Origin: Burkholderiales bacterium | GTDB taxonomy: Bacteria; Pseudomonadota; Gammaproteobacteria; Burkholderiales; Nitrosomonadaceae | DNA: 64,000 bases | Direction: 5' to 3' | Assembly: GCA_024235755.1 (NCBI GenBank) | Contig: JACKLV010000003.1 | Coordinates: forward strand, 62,001-126,000 | Shown: piece after piece, positions 55,843 through 64,000 of the stretch | How the letters are laid out: every line of letters starts with the position of its first letter | Position numbering within the stretch: the first letter of the stretch is position 1 | Made by a program: the position numbers and the translations under genes | Notes under the pieces: model-generated | Told to the model about the DNA's origin: nothing | What the model saw: only the letters and a program-made list of their open reading frames with translations | The model's database searches: none

Positions 55843-56838
55843 TTGAAACAAAAACCCATAGAAATCTCATTTATCCCCGCAGACAATCAACGGTTAGCAA
55901 ACTTGTGCGGCGCGCTTGACGAAAATCTAAAACAAGTTGAAACCGCTCTTGATGTAACCATTTCCAGGCGCGGCGAACATTTTAGTCTACACGGCACATC
56001 AGACCAGATGCAGCTTGCAGCGCAAGTATTACGGAATTTTTACAAACAGTCGCGTCACCATCTGAGTCTTGAGCAAATTCAGCTCGGCCTCATTGAAGCC
56101 AAAAACCCCTCGAAAAATCAGTCACAGAGCGTCGAATCTGATACGACTGAAATGGAGAAGGCATCGCCTGCACTTATGACGCGACGAACAGGCCTGTATG
56201 GCCGTACGCAGCGGCAAACACAATATCTTCAGCAAATTCAGAATCATGACATTACATTCGCTATCGGACCAGCCGGTACCGGAAAAACCTACCTGGCCGT
56301 TGCCAGCGCGGTCGACGCACTAGAGCGTGAACTGGTATCGCGTCTGGTTCTGGTAAGACCTGCTGTTGAAGCTGGCGAGCGGCTGGGCTTTCTTCCAGGT
56401 GACTTGACGCAGAAAGTGGACCCCTATCTGCGTCCACTATACGATGCACTGTACGATCTGATGGGTTTTGATAAGACCAGCAAGCAATTCGACCGTCAGG
56501 TGATTGAAGTAGCGCCGCTGGCTTTTATGCGCGGCCGCACATTGAATCAAGCATTCATTATTCTGGATGAAGCACAAAATACCACACCGGAACAAATGAA
56601 AATGTTTTTGACACGCATTGGATTCGGCTCAAAGGCCGTGATTACCGGCGACATTACCCAGATTGATTTGCCCAAACACCAAAAAAGCGGACTGACTGAA
56701 GTCAGACAGGTACTAAAGGACATCCGCGGTATTGCGTTTACCCAATTCGGTTCAGAAGATGTTGTTCGGCACCCACTCGTTCAGCGTATTGTCAATGCCT
56801 ATGAAAAACATGATCGAAAACAAAAGAATGGCGAATAA
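55843..56838 (+). CDS. PhoH-like ATPase
   Basis: A 331-residue P-loop protein. After an N-terminal KH-like region (LDVTISRRGEHFSLHGTSDQ) come Walker A GPAGTGKTYLAVASAV, Walker B FIILDEAQNTTPEQMK and the RNA helicase-like TRIGFGSKAVITGDITQIDL. PhoH-like proteins linked to ybeY are thought to act in RNA metabolism. TTG start at 55843 is the most plausible beginning, as no ATG occurs nearby. Confidence 0.93.
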   Translation: MKQKPIEISFIPADNQRLANLCGALDENLKQVETALDVTISRRGEHFSLHGTSDQMQLAAQVLRNFYKQSRHHLSLEQIQLGLIEAKNPSKNQSQSVESDTTEMEKASPALMTRRTGLYGRTQRQTQYLQQIQNHDITFAIGPAGTGKTYLAVASAVDALERELVSRLVLVRPAVEAGERLGFLPGDLTQKVDPYLRPLYDALYDLMGFDKTSKQFDRQVIEVAPLAFMRGRTLNQAFIILDEAQNTTPEQMKMFLTRIGFGSKAVITGDITQIDLPKHQKSGLTEVRQVLKDIRGIAFTQFGSEDVVRHPLVQRIVNAYEKHDRKQKNGE

Positions 56839-56847
56839 ATACGCCCA

Positions 56848-57333
56848 ATGGGTCTATTGAGGATGCAACAGCCTTTCAAACTTTCAGTACAGTTTGCGAC
56901 AGACCAAACGTCTGCAGATGAATTACCTACACGCACACAATTCAGGCGCTGGGTAACGCTGGCACTCGAGCAACAGGCGGCGATTGTGATCCGCGTTGTG
57001 GATATCGCCGAAGGGCGCGAGCTGAATCACCGTTATCGTGGCAAAGACTATGCAACCAACGTACTGACTTTTGTTTACGACGATACTGACCCACTTTCTG
57101 GCGACATTGTTTTGTGCGCGCCGGTTATCGTACAGGAAGCATTGCAGCAACATAAGCTTCTGATGGCGCACTATGCACATTTGACCGTACATGGTATTTT
57201 ACATCTACAAGGTTATGATCATATTGAGGAACACGATGCGTTGTGCATGGAAAGCAAGGAAATCGAAATCCTCGCGAATCTAGGGTTTCTAGATCCATAT
57301 ACAATGCCTGATGAAGTGACCACATCAAGTTAA
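56848..57333 (+). CDS. ybeY: Endoribonuclease YbeY
   Basis: A 161-residue single-domain metalloprotein. The metal site HGILHLQGYDHIEEHD (HGxLHLxGYDH) is intact, with ELNHRYRGKDYATNVLTF upstream. YbeY takes part in 16S rRNA 3' end maturation and ribosome quality control. ATG 56848 is 9 bp after phoH; ATG 56863 is an alternative start. Confidence 0.94.
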   Translation: MGLLRMQQPFKLSVQFATDQTSADELPTRTQFRRWVTLALEQQAAIVIRVVDIAEGRELNHRYRGKDYATNVLTFVYDDTDPLSGDIVLCAPVIVQEALQQHKLLMAHYAHLTVHGILHLQGYDHIEEHDALCMESKEIEILANLGFLDPYTMPDEVTTSS

Positions 57334-57467
57334 GGAACAGGAACGGCGTTTATGTTGGACATAGGGACACACAGGCATTCCAAACTACTTTCTAGTATGA
57401 CAGCAGTCACACTATAGACGGTTAATAGTCAGTACTATGTACTTTATCAATCTAACAGCAATCAGAT

Positions 57468-58313
57468 ATGGACGATCCTCCACCTAAAACGGGTTGGCTA
57501 GAGCGTGTCGGCGCAATGCTCATGCGCGAACCGGAAGACCGGAAACAGCTTATCACTTTGTTGCACTCCGCCTTTGAACGAAATTTGCTTGATTCGGATG
57601 CCCTCAGCATGATTGAAGGTGTCATGCAGGTATCGGAAATGCAGGCGCGCGATATTATGATTCCGCGTTCTCAAATGGATGTCATCGATATTACCCAAAA
57701 GCCCGAAGAATTTATTCCATTTGTGATCGAAACTGCGCATTCACGTTTCCCTGTTATTGAAGGCAGTGAAGACAACGTCATTGGTATCATGCTTGCCAAA
57801 GACCTGCTGCGCTACTATGCAGGTGAAGAAGCGTTTAATCTGCGAGACATGCTGCGTCCGGCTGTATTCATTCCTGAATCGAAACAACTCAATGTACTGC
57901 TCAAAGACTTCCGTAAAAATAGAAATCATATAGCGATCGTAGTAAACGAATATGGCGGCATGGCGGGATTGATTACTATAGAAGACGTACTCGAACAGAT
58001 TGTCGGTGAAATCGAAGACGAATATGATTTCGATGAAGACGAAGACAACATCGTGCTGGAACAAACCGGCAGTTACCGGATTAAAGCCATCACTGAAATT
58101 GACAATTTCAACGAAACCCTGGGGGCCAAATTTAGTGATGATGATTACGATACGATCGGCGGCCTCGTTCTTAGTAAATTCGGACGGCTGCCGAGCCGGG
58201 ACGAATCAGTCATCATCGGTAATTTTAAATTTACGGTGTTGCGTGCTGACAGCCGCAGACTGCATATTCTAAAAGTCGAAAAAATAGCGCCTGAATCTGA
58301 AACCGTTGCTTAA
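57468..58313 (+). CDS. corC: CorC/HlyC family CBS-domain protein
   Basis: A 281-residue cytosolic protein. A CBS pair (ARDIMIPRSQMDVIDI, SRFPVIEGSEDNVIGIMLAKDLLRYY; and NHIAIVVNEYGGMAGLITIEDVLEQIVGEIEDEYD) is followed by the CorC_HlyC domain (YRIKAITEIDNFNETLGAKF, DDYDTIGGLV). It is linked to magnesium/cobalt export. In many relatives lnt follows; here recJ follows instead. Confidence 0.92.
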   Translation: MDDPPPKTGWLERVGAMLMREPEDRKQLITLLHSAFERNLLDSDALSMIEGVMQVSEMQARDIMIPRSQMDVIDITQKPEEFIPFVIETAHSRFPVIEGSEDNVIGIMLAKDLLRYYAGEEAFNLRDMLRPAVFIPESKQLNVLLKDFRKNRNHIAIVVNEYGGMAGLITIEDVLEQIVGEIEDEYDFDEDEDNIVLEQTGSYRIKAITEIDNFNETLGAKFSDDDYDTIGGLVLSKFGRLPSRDESVIIGNFKFTVLRADSRRLHILKVEKIAPESETVA

Positions 58314-58355
58314 GTTTTTAAAAACGAGCCTCGCTGTCTTGCAAAGTAACTTGCG

Positions 58356-60137
58356 ATGACCCGGCAAACACCAAAAATCACTACTCGCACATATGATTCC
58401 CAAGCATTTGAATCATTGCGCCATGGCGGATTATCGTCCGTTCTGGCACGCATTTATGCAGCGCGCGGCATCAGCAATTCAACTCAACTTGAAACCGCAT
58501 TGACGCGCCTGATTCCGTTTGATCAGATCAGAAACATTCATCTGATGGCTAGTTTGCTGGCTGACGCAATCGAAGCCAGAAGGCGCCTGCTCATTATCGC
58601 CGATTATGATTCCGATGGCGCGACAGCTTGCGCAGTGGGAATTCGCATATTACGCAAGCTGGGCGCTGATGTCAGTTATCTGGTGCCGAATCGCTTTGAA
58701 TATGGTTATGGCCTGACGCCCGAGATTGTTGATCTTGCGTACACTACCTTCCGGCCTGACATTATAATCACGGTGGATAACGGAATAGCCAGTATTGAGG
58801 GTGTGAAGGCGGCAAAGGCGCTGGGAATGCAGGTACTAATTACCGACCATCACTTGCCTGGCGACGAACTGCCTGATGCAACGGCAATTATCAATCCCAA
58901 TCAACCAGGCTGTCCGTTTCCGAGTAAAAATATCGCCGGTGTGGGCGTTATTTTTTATCTAATGCTGGCTTTACGGGCCGAATTTCGTCAGCGAAGCGCT
59001 TTCATCAATAACAAGGAACCCAATCTCGCCGCTTTTCTGGATCTGGTTGCGCTTGGTACAGTGGCTGATGTCGTCCGGCTTGATGATAATAATCGCATTC
59101 TGGTACAGCAGGGCCTGAAACGCATTCAGGCAGGCCTCGCCTGTGCAGGGATTAATGCGCTGTTAAAGGTTGCGGGACGAAAAGCACAGCAAACATCGAC
59201 ATATGATCTGGGATTTATTCTGGGCCCCAGATTGAATGCAGCCGGACGTCTCGACGATATGTCACTGGGAATCGAATGCTTGGTTACAGACGATGCGGCT
59301 AATGCTGAGCAAATTGCACGGCAACTCGATGCACTCAATGTACGCCGCCGCGAAATCGAGTCAAACATGCAGGACAGCGCATTGTCCAAGCTTGAAAGTA
59401 CGCTGCATGCCGAAAATGCACAAATTCAGTCCGCTTATAGTGTGTGCCTGTTCGACCATAGCTGGCATCAGGGTGTAATCGGTATTCTGGCCTCACGCAT
59501 CAAGGATAAGTACCACCGGCCAGTTATTATTTTTGCACCGGGAAATGATGGTGAGATAAAAGGTTCGGGACGCTCAATTCCGGGCTTTCATCTACGAGAT
59601 GCGCTGGATCTGGTATCCAAACGCTATCCCGGCGTCATTGTAAAATTTGGCGGCCATGCTGCTGCAGCCGGTCTGACGATTCTTGCCGAACATTTTGTGC
59701 GGTTTTGCGAAGCATTCGAGACAACCGCTCAATCATTGCTGACCGAATCGGATTTGACGCGTGTTATTGAAACAGACGGCGAACTGGTTGAATCTGACAT
59801 GAATATGGAACTGGCGCGGCAGTTAACACATCAGGTCTGGGGACAGGGATTTCCCCAGCCAACTTTTAATGCCTGTTTTTATGTCGTAAACCAGCGCTTA
59901 GTCGGTGAAAAACATTTAAAACTCAAGCTAAAAAAAGTCCCTGCAAATGGTGCGTCGGTTTCAGAATCTAACGACATCAGTTATGATGCAATTTTGTTTT
60001 TCCACAATGACTTGCTACCGGATGTGATCAGTGCAGTTTACCGGCTGCAGATCAACGAATTTAATGGCAGAACGACACTGCAGCTGCTACTTGAGCACTG
60101 GTCACAAGCGGAAGTGATAACGGAATTGATCAGCTAG
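58356..60137 (+). CDS. recJ: Single-strand DNA exonuclease RecJ
   Basis: A 593-residue DHH superfamily nuclease degrading ssDNA 5' to 3' in repair and recombination. DHH motifs include IADYDSDGATACAVGI, ITVDNGIAS, ITDHHLPGDELPDA, NPNQPGCPFPSKNIAGVGV and the DHHA1 part GSGRSIPGFHLRDALD, KFGGHAAAAGLTI. Normal length; no frame disruption. Confidence 0.94.
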   Translation: MTRQTPKITTRTYDSQAFESLRHGGLSSVLARIYAARGISNSTQLETALTRLIPFDQIRNIHLMASLLADAIEARRRLLIIADYDSDGATACAVGIRILRKLGADVSYLVPNRFEYGYGLTPEIVDLAYTTFRPDIIITVDNGIASIEGVKAAKALGMQVLITDHHLPGDELPDATAIINPNQPGCPFPSKNIAGVGVIFYLMLALRAEFRQRSAFINNKEPNLAAFLDLVALGTVADVVRLDDNNRILVQQGLKRIQAGLACAGINALLKVAGRKAQQTSTYDLGFILGPRLNAAGRLDDMSLGIECLVTDDAANAEQIARQLDALNVRRREIESNMQDSALSKLESTLHAENAQIQSAYSVCLFDHSWHQGVIGILASRIKDKYHRPVIIFAPGNDGEIKGSGRSIPGFHLRDALDLVSKRYPGVIVKFGGHAAAAGLTILAEHFVRFCEAFETTAQSLLTESDLTRVIETDGELVESDMNMELARQLTHQVWGQGFPQPTFNACFYVVNQRLVGEKHLKLKLKKVPANGASVSESNDISYDAILFFHNDLLPDVISAVYRLQINEFNGRTTLQLLLEHWSQAEVITELIS

Positions 60138-60151
60138 CGCCCTACTCTATC

Positions 60152-61423
60152 ATGCATTTTGAAGAATTATTTCAGGATAGCGAGTTATTCCATTTGCCAC
60201 ACTTTGTGACCAGCCTGGCAATTGGCCTGTTGATCGGACTTGAACGAGAACGCAGCCCAAACACCCGAGCAGGGCTAAGAACATTTGCACTGGTCGCAGT
60301 GTTTGGCACACTGGCCGCCATGCTGTCGGAAAAAACAAATGCACCTTGGTTTTTAGTGGGAGGTATGCTGATTGTCGGCTTAATGACAATCGCTGCACAT
60401 GTTCGCATGCAACCCGACAACATTACTGATTCAGGAACCACTACAGTTGCGGCAATTGTGATCTGCTATGGTCTGGGCGCAATTGTCTGGTATGGCGATA
60501 CTACCTTAGCGGTGATGCTGGCCATTATCACTACCATATTGCTGTATTTCAAAACAGAGCTGCACGGTATCACCCAGAATTTGGATCGGCGCGATCTGGT
60601 GTCAATTCTGCAATTTGCAGTACTAACATTCATTATCTTGCCCATACTGCCCGATGAAAATTTCGGGCCGTACCAGGCCATCAATCCATATCAAGTATGG
60701 CTGATGGTAGTACTGATTTCGGGTGTCAGCCTGGCTGGTTATGTGGCTTTGCACCTAGTAAGGGAGCGTCATGGCGCTATACTACTGGGCCTGCTTGGCG
60801 GAATGGTATCCAGTACAGCAACAACCTTAGTCTACACAAAGCTGAGCAAAAACAACCAATCTTTCATTCAACTGTCGATAGTTATTATTTTAATAGCTAA
60901 TTTGACCGTTCTGGTTCGTCTGGCACTTGTCAGTTCGGTTGTTTCAGTCAACATATTGCCGCAACTGTTGCCGGTATTGGGAGGGGGGTTATTGTTAGGC
61001 ACCAGTGCTACATTTTTCTGGTGGTATCGGTTGCGCGGACATAATGATATACCCCTACCAGAAATCAATAATCCGACCGAGATGCGAACGGCAATGAGCT
61101 TTGGATTGCTTTATGCAATTGTATTATTTTTTGCGGCATGGTTGTCCGATATTGCCGGAAGCCGTGGATTATATGCAGTTGCGCTTGTGTCTGGATTGAC
61201 CGATGTTGATGCGATCAGTCTGACGAGTCTACGGATGTTTGAACTGGGAAAACTACAAGCGAATGAGGCGGTAACTGCAATTTCGCTCGGTATAATATCT
61301 AATATTGTTTTTAAAGTCGGCCTGATTTACTTTATTGGCAACACCTACATCGTCTGGCGCTGTGCAATAGGTATGCTTGCTACTGCCGCAGGCATAGGAT
61401 TGTCGCTGGTCGTCTTACTCTAA
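60152..61423 (+). CDS. MgtC/SapB family protein with DUF4010 domain
   Basis: A 423-residue polytopic protein. The N-terminal MgtC-like region (SLAIGLLIGLERERSPNTRAGLRTFALVAVFGTLAAML) is followed by the DUF4010 membrane domain (GGMVSSTATTLVYTKLS, GSRGLYAVALVSGLTDVDAISLTSLRMFE). Members sit in the inner membrane; an ion-related role is assumed. It begins 14 bp after recJ. Confidence 0.87.
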   Translation: MHFEELFQDSELFHLPHFVTSLAIGLLIGLERERSPNTRAGLRTFALVAVFGTLAAMLSEKTNAPWFLVGGMLIVGLMTIAAHVRMQPDNITDSGTTTVAAIVICYGLGAIVWYGDTTLAVMLAIITTILLYFKTELHGITQNLDRRDLVSILQFAVLTFIILPILPDENFGPYQAINPYQVWLMVVLISGVSLAGYVALHLVRERHGAILLGLLGGMVSSTATTLVYTKLSKNNQSFIQLSIVIILIANLTVLVRLALVSSVVSVNILPQLLPVLGGGLLLGTSATFFWWYRLRGHNDIPLPEINNPTEMRTAMSFGLLYAIVLFFAAWLSDIAGSRGLYAVALVSGLTDVDAISLTSLRMFELGKLQANEAVTAISLGIISNIVFKVGLIYFIGNTYIVWRCAIGMLATAAGIGLSLVVLL

Positions 61424-61480
61424 TAACAAACTTTTAAGGTCTGATCTTAGCACTGGATACATTACCGGCTTATTATCAAG

Positions 61481-62434
61481 TTAAAGACGCGAAATCAAAA
61501 CAGGAATTCCTTTTTTTTCCCGGATGGCTTGCTGTAGGACTTCATGATCGATTTCAAAATCGCTCGACAGGCGCTTTTGACTGTTTTTATTTGCCAGAAA
61601 ATCATTGATAACATCAAAAACACTTTGCTGATAGTCGGCATATTTTCCTTCATCTTCTTCCAGCGGTGGATGCAGTTCAATGTATAACTGATCGAGCAGC
61701 CAACCTAGCTTAATTGGCTGGTTAACGATATTAACCTGCGTTCCGAGCGGAATCTTGTCGAACAAATGCTCGATATCTTCAGGATACATGCGTATGCAGC
61801 CCGAGGACACGCGCATGCCAACGCCGTAAGGCTTAATCGTACCGTGAATAAGATAACTGCCTGAACCAATACTCAGCCGCATGGCATGACGACCCAGAGG
61901 ATTATCAGGCCCCGGTGGAACCACATTGGGAAGAGGTGGCTCACCATTGGCAATTCTGTGTTTTTTGATTGACTCAGGTGGTACCCAAGTCGGATCCTTT
62001 TTTTTCTCGATAATTTTCGACAAGCCTAACGGTGTCTCCCAGTCCATTCTGCCAATTCCGATTGGAAACGTCATGACGACCGGTTTTTCCCCTTTCTTAG
62101 ATTGGGGAAAATAATATAAGCGCATTTCCGGCAGATTCAAAACCAATCCCTTGCGGTCAGCCTGCGGAAATATGTGTCTGCTGGGTAAAATGACTGTTGA
62201 GCCGTCTTCCGGCATCCACCGATCGACATCCGGATTGGCCAGAACAATCTCAGTCTGACCGATGTCATACATACGCGCGATATCCAACAGAGTATCCGCC
62301 CGGCCTGCTTGTGTTGTTCGCATTTGTCCAAAAATATCGATATCTTCAGGCGGCAACACCCATGTTTCAGCACGCGCCGTTGTAAAAACAAAGCTGACAA
62401 AAACGGTAAAAAACAATAAAGAATATCTGACCAT
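61481..62434 (-). CDS. L,D-transpeptidase with LysM domain
   Basis: A 317-residue exported enzyme: signal peptide (ending TTARA), a LysM-like domain (LDIARMYDIGQTEIVLANPDVDRW), then a YkuD catalytic domain with SYLIHGTIKPYG and the catalytic SSGCIRMYPED (Cys in the SxGCIR motif). It would crosslink peptidoglycan at meso-DAP residues or attach lipoproteins. The 60 C-terminal residues are charged and outside the core domain. Confidence 0.92.
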   Translation of the reverse strand: MVRYSLLFFTVFVSFVFTTARAETWVLPPEDIDIFGQMRTTQAGRADTLLDIARMYDIGQTEIVLANPDVDRWMPEDGSTVILPSRHIFPQADRKGLVLNLPEMRLYYFPQSKKGEKPVVMTFPIGIGRMDWETPLGLSKIIEKKKDPTWVPPESIKKHRIANGEPPLPNVVPPGPDNPLGRHAMRLSIGSGSYLIHGTIKPYGVGMRVSSGCIRMYPEDIEHLFDKIPLGTQVNIVNQPIKLGWLLDQLYIELHPPLEEDEGKYADYQQSVFDVINDFLANKNSQKRLSSDFEIDHEVLQQAIREKKGIPVLISRL

Positions 62435-62591
62435 ACGTTTGTCTTTCCTGTTATATCGAAGATCGTTACAGGCTGAATAATAACTGATATTTTTTGTTTA
62501 AAACAGACAAACAGGACCGATTTTGCAGCAGTTGATTCAACAAAGAGTATCCAGCCGACTAAGGCAACAATCTATTGAAAGCCATATTCGT

Positions 62592-63116
62592 CTAAAAAAT
62601 CACTGTATGGTCTTTTACCGCCAGATTCCAGGGTCGACTATAAACATGAACCTGTTTGGTCACCTGACCTCGCGCATTAATTAATTGACCGTCAATTTGC
62701 GTCCAGCCCAGTATTCCCTCGCTTAAGTTGTATGCATCAAATCCCTGCTGTCGCAACAAACGAACATAGTGTCCGCTGCGGTATCCAATCGTGCAATAAA
62801 CAACAATCTGCTTGTTTTGATAATCAGTGCGATCACGTTCAAAGTCTTCCTGGCTGATGGCACCCGGTATCGTTGAAACATGGCGCTCTTCAGGATTTCG
62901 CACATCTACAATCACATTGTGTTGATTATTATTGACTAACTGTGAGCGCAAAGAATTACTGGAAATTGCCGGAATATCACCGAATTCAGAAGCTATCAGT
63001 GCATATGCCGTTTTTAAAAAAGCTGTCGGAGAAACTATACTTGTAATGGCAAAACCGACAACTCCAAGCAAGCCAAGCAAACAAACGCCTTTGGTGAAAT
63101 ATTTGAATGTACGCAT
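62592..63116 (-). CDS. Membrane-anchored rhodanese-like protein
   Basis: A 174-residue protein with an N-terminal helix (about residues 11-30, VCLLGLLGVVGFAITSIVS), then a single rhodanese domain. It has VIVDVRNPEERHVSTIPGAI, the catalytic Cys loop VVYCTIGYRSGH and GFDAYNLSEGILGW. The domain faces the periplasm and would handle persulfide sulfur. No neighbours suggest a specific pathway. Confidence 0.85.
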   Translation of the reverse strand: MRTFKYFTKGVCLLGLLGVVGFAITSIVSPTAFLKTAYALIASEFGDIPAISSNSLRSQLVNNNQHNVIVDVRNPEERHVSTIPGAISQEDFERDRTDYQNKQIVVYCTIGYRSGHYVRLLRQQGFDAYNLSEGILGWTQIDGQLINARGQVTKQVHVYSRPWNLAVKDHTVIF

Positions 63117-63280
63117 GATCTGATCATCACAAAAACTGTCTATTAAAAAACAGTACTATCAATGCGCCAATGATAGAAACGAAGAAAAGAAACCTACAAA
63201 AAAACTCTGCTGATACAGACTTCCAGATCGAGAATATATAAAAAGATAAAGAAGAATTTAGGAACTCAAGTAAATTTCGA

Positions 63281-63310
63281 ATCGGGTCTATATTATATAT
63301 AGACCCCGAT
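63281..63310. terminator. Hairpin downstream of small secreted gene
   Basis: ATCGGGTCTATAT and ATATAGACCC(C)GAT pair with one bulged C and a 3-nt loop. It lies 14 bp after the stop of the gene at 63324 on the minus strand. Confidence 0.65.
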
Positions 63311-63323
63311 CATTAATGAGTCT

Positions 63324-63584
63324 TTAAAAGTCGCTGACTGGAATTCCAGCATCAGAAACGATTTTCTGTGCCTCACCACAATTTACTCGAACGATCTTTC
63401 CATCCTTTGTTTTAGTCATACTCTTAACCGTATCGGTTGGTTTTTTGTCTTTGCAATTCATCCAGTTCAGGATATTCTCCGCAGAAACCGGTGTCAGGTC
63501 AGATTCCAGATTTCCACTGGCCATTGTTGTTGTTGAGCCAAAAATAAACATTGCAGCAAACGCAGCGATTACCATTTTTTTCAT
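63324..63584 (-). CDS. Small secreted protein, HdeA-like length and cysteines
   Basis: An 86-residue protein starting MKKMVIAAFAAMFIFGSTTT with a signal peptide ending MASG. The mature part is about 64 residues with two cysteines (WMNCKDKK, RVNCGEAQK) that could form one disulfide, and the segment VSAENILNWMNC recalls acid-resistance HdeA proteins. The match is tentative. GAGAGGAAC ribosome site fixes the start; the frame extends to 63623. Confidence 0.65.
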   Translation of the reverse strand: MKKMVIAAFAAMFIFGSTTTMASGNLESDLTPVSAENILNWMNCKDKKPTDTVKSMTKTKDGKIVRVNCGEAQKIVSDAGIPVSDF

Positions 63585-63903
63585 TTTAGTTCCTCTCTCC
63601 TTAATTGGTTTTTTTAAAATCACTTACCCTGCCTGTTCCCAGGTAATACGATCTGACTTAAAGTCAGACAACCCTAATCATGATCGTAATAAATATTCAA
63701 GGCCATGACGAAATAACTGATTTAAAATAGCACATTGCTATTTTACTTTTTTATCCTGCATTTGCAATACTAACACTCCATATTATTGCAGTCTAGGCCG
63801 CCACTCTGACATTATTGCAAACAGTTTTGCCATGTTTACTGACAAGCTTGCTGAACCCAGCAATATTATATTATGGAGAGTATTGACCTTTGCTCAAAGA
63901 GGC
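63585..63903. other. Gene-free stretch
   Basis: These 319 bp upstream of the small secreted gene hold its promoter. I see no other coding frame or repeat of note. Confidence 0.45.
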
Positions 63904-64000
63904 TTATGCGCCCGCCTTTTCAGAGAGATGCCGGGCGATGTCTATGAATCTTCTGTATCTGAATCTGTTCTCCTCCTCGACCGGGAAATCCAGAATGTAT
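63904..64000 (-). CDS. C-terminal fragment of an unidentified protein
   Basis: The minus strand from the window edge reads 31 residues, YILDFPVEEENRFRYRRFID then IARHLSEKAGA, to TAA at 63904. Composition is protein-like (charged, amphipathic helix), while the other two frames are poorer. The rest of the gene lies beyond 64000, so no family can be named. Confidence 0.4.
   Translation of the reverse strand, partial: YILDFPVEEENRFRYRRFIDIARHLSEKAGA

Overview
The window looks like chromosome from a betaproteobacterial ammonia oxidiser of the Nitrosomonas type. The strongest pointer is an intact stand-alone ammonia monooxygenase subunit C gene (39749-40555). Its neighbours fit: a MiaB/PhoH/YbeY/CorC block, an exosortase-associated TIGR04073-type protein, a sulfide:quinone oxidoreductase-like flavoprotein and a NAD-reducing [NiFe] hydrogenase. 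Genus is an inference from these genes; no rRNA is present to confirm it.

Layout. 1-2364: HIT protein (cut by the window edge), sugar/choline-phosphate nucleotidyltransferase and cysteine desulfurase, all on the minus strand. 2902-4482: secreted M23 peptidase with C-terminal repeats. 4904-10681: tripartite RND efflux operon (outer-membrane factor, adaptor, pump). 10844-12332: SQR-like flavoprotein plus a DUF2892 membrane protein. 12633-15963: lipoprotein, ZIP metal transporter with a ferritin-like protein, and a DUF1269-type protein. 16158-16690: remnant of a glutamate dehydrogenase gene. 16867-21303: small unknown protein, a large ExeA-like ATPase fused to ankyrin repeats, an OmpA lipoprotein, a haem protein and a PagL-like lipid A deacylase. 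21679-22383: aquaporin.

22435-29055 is the most unusual part: a minus-strand operon encoding a TIR-domain protein, a MoxR-type AAA+ ATPase, a membrane protein ending in a formylglycine-generating-enzyme (SUMF1) domain and a second secreted SUMF1 protein. Apart from the N-terminal 350 codons of the TIR gene, every reading frame is broken by several small indels, while the genes around the block are intact. It looks like the fossil of a TIR/MoxR/SUMF1 conflict (defence-like) system. Palindromic repeats of a 30-nt half-site family sit inside and beside it.

29314-33890: hoxFUYH, a bidirectional (group 3d-type) hydrogenase without maturation genes in this window, with DUF1614 and MEKHLA genes upstream. 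35266-39544: HDOD protein, a 33-residue membrane peptide gene, several small membrane proteins, a Tim44-like protein and a DUF3293 protein. 39647-41796: singleton amoC with a sigma-E-like promoter, followed by two uncharacterised genes. 41912-43212: OsmC protein and a one-helix sensor-like protein.

43498-63584 is mostly conserved housekeeping sequence: argH, fructosamine kinase, pyrG, eno, ftsB, htpX, typA, an elongator tRNA-Met, miaB, phoH-like, ybeY, corC, recJ, a DUF4010/MgtC protein, L,D-transpeptidase, rhodanese and a small secreted protein. A C-terminal fragment of another gene runs off the right edge.
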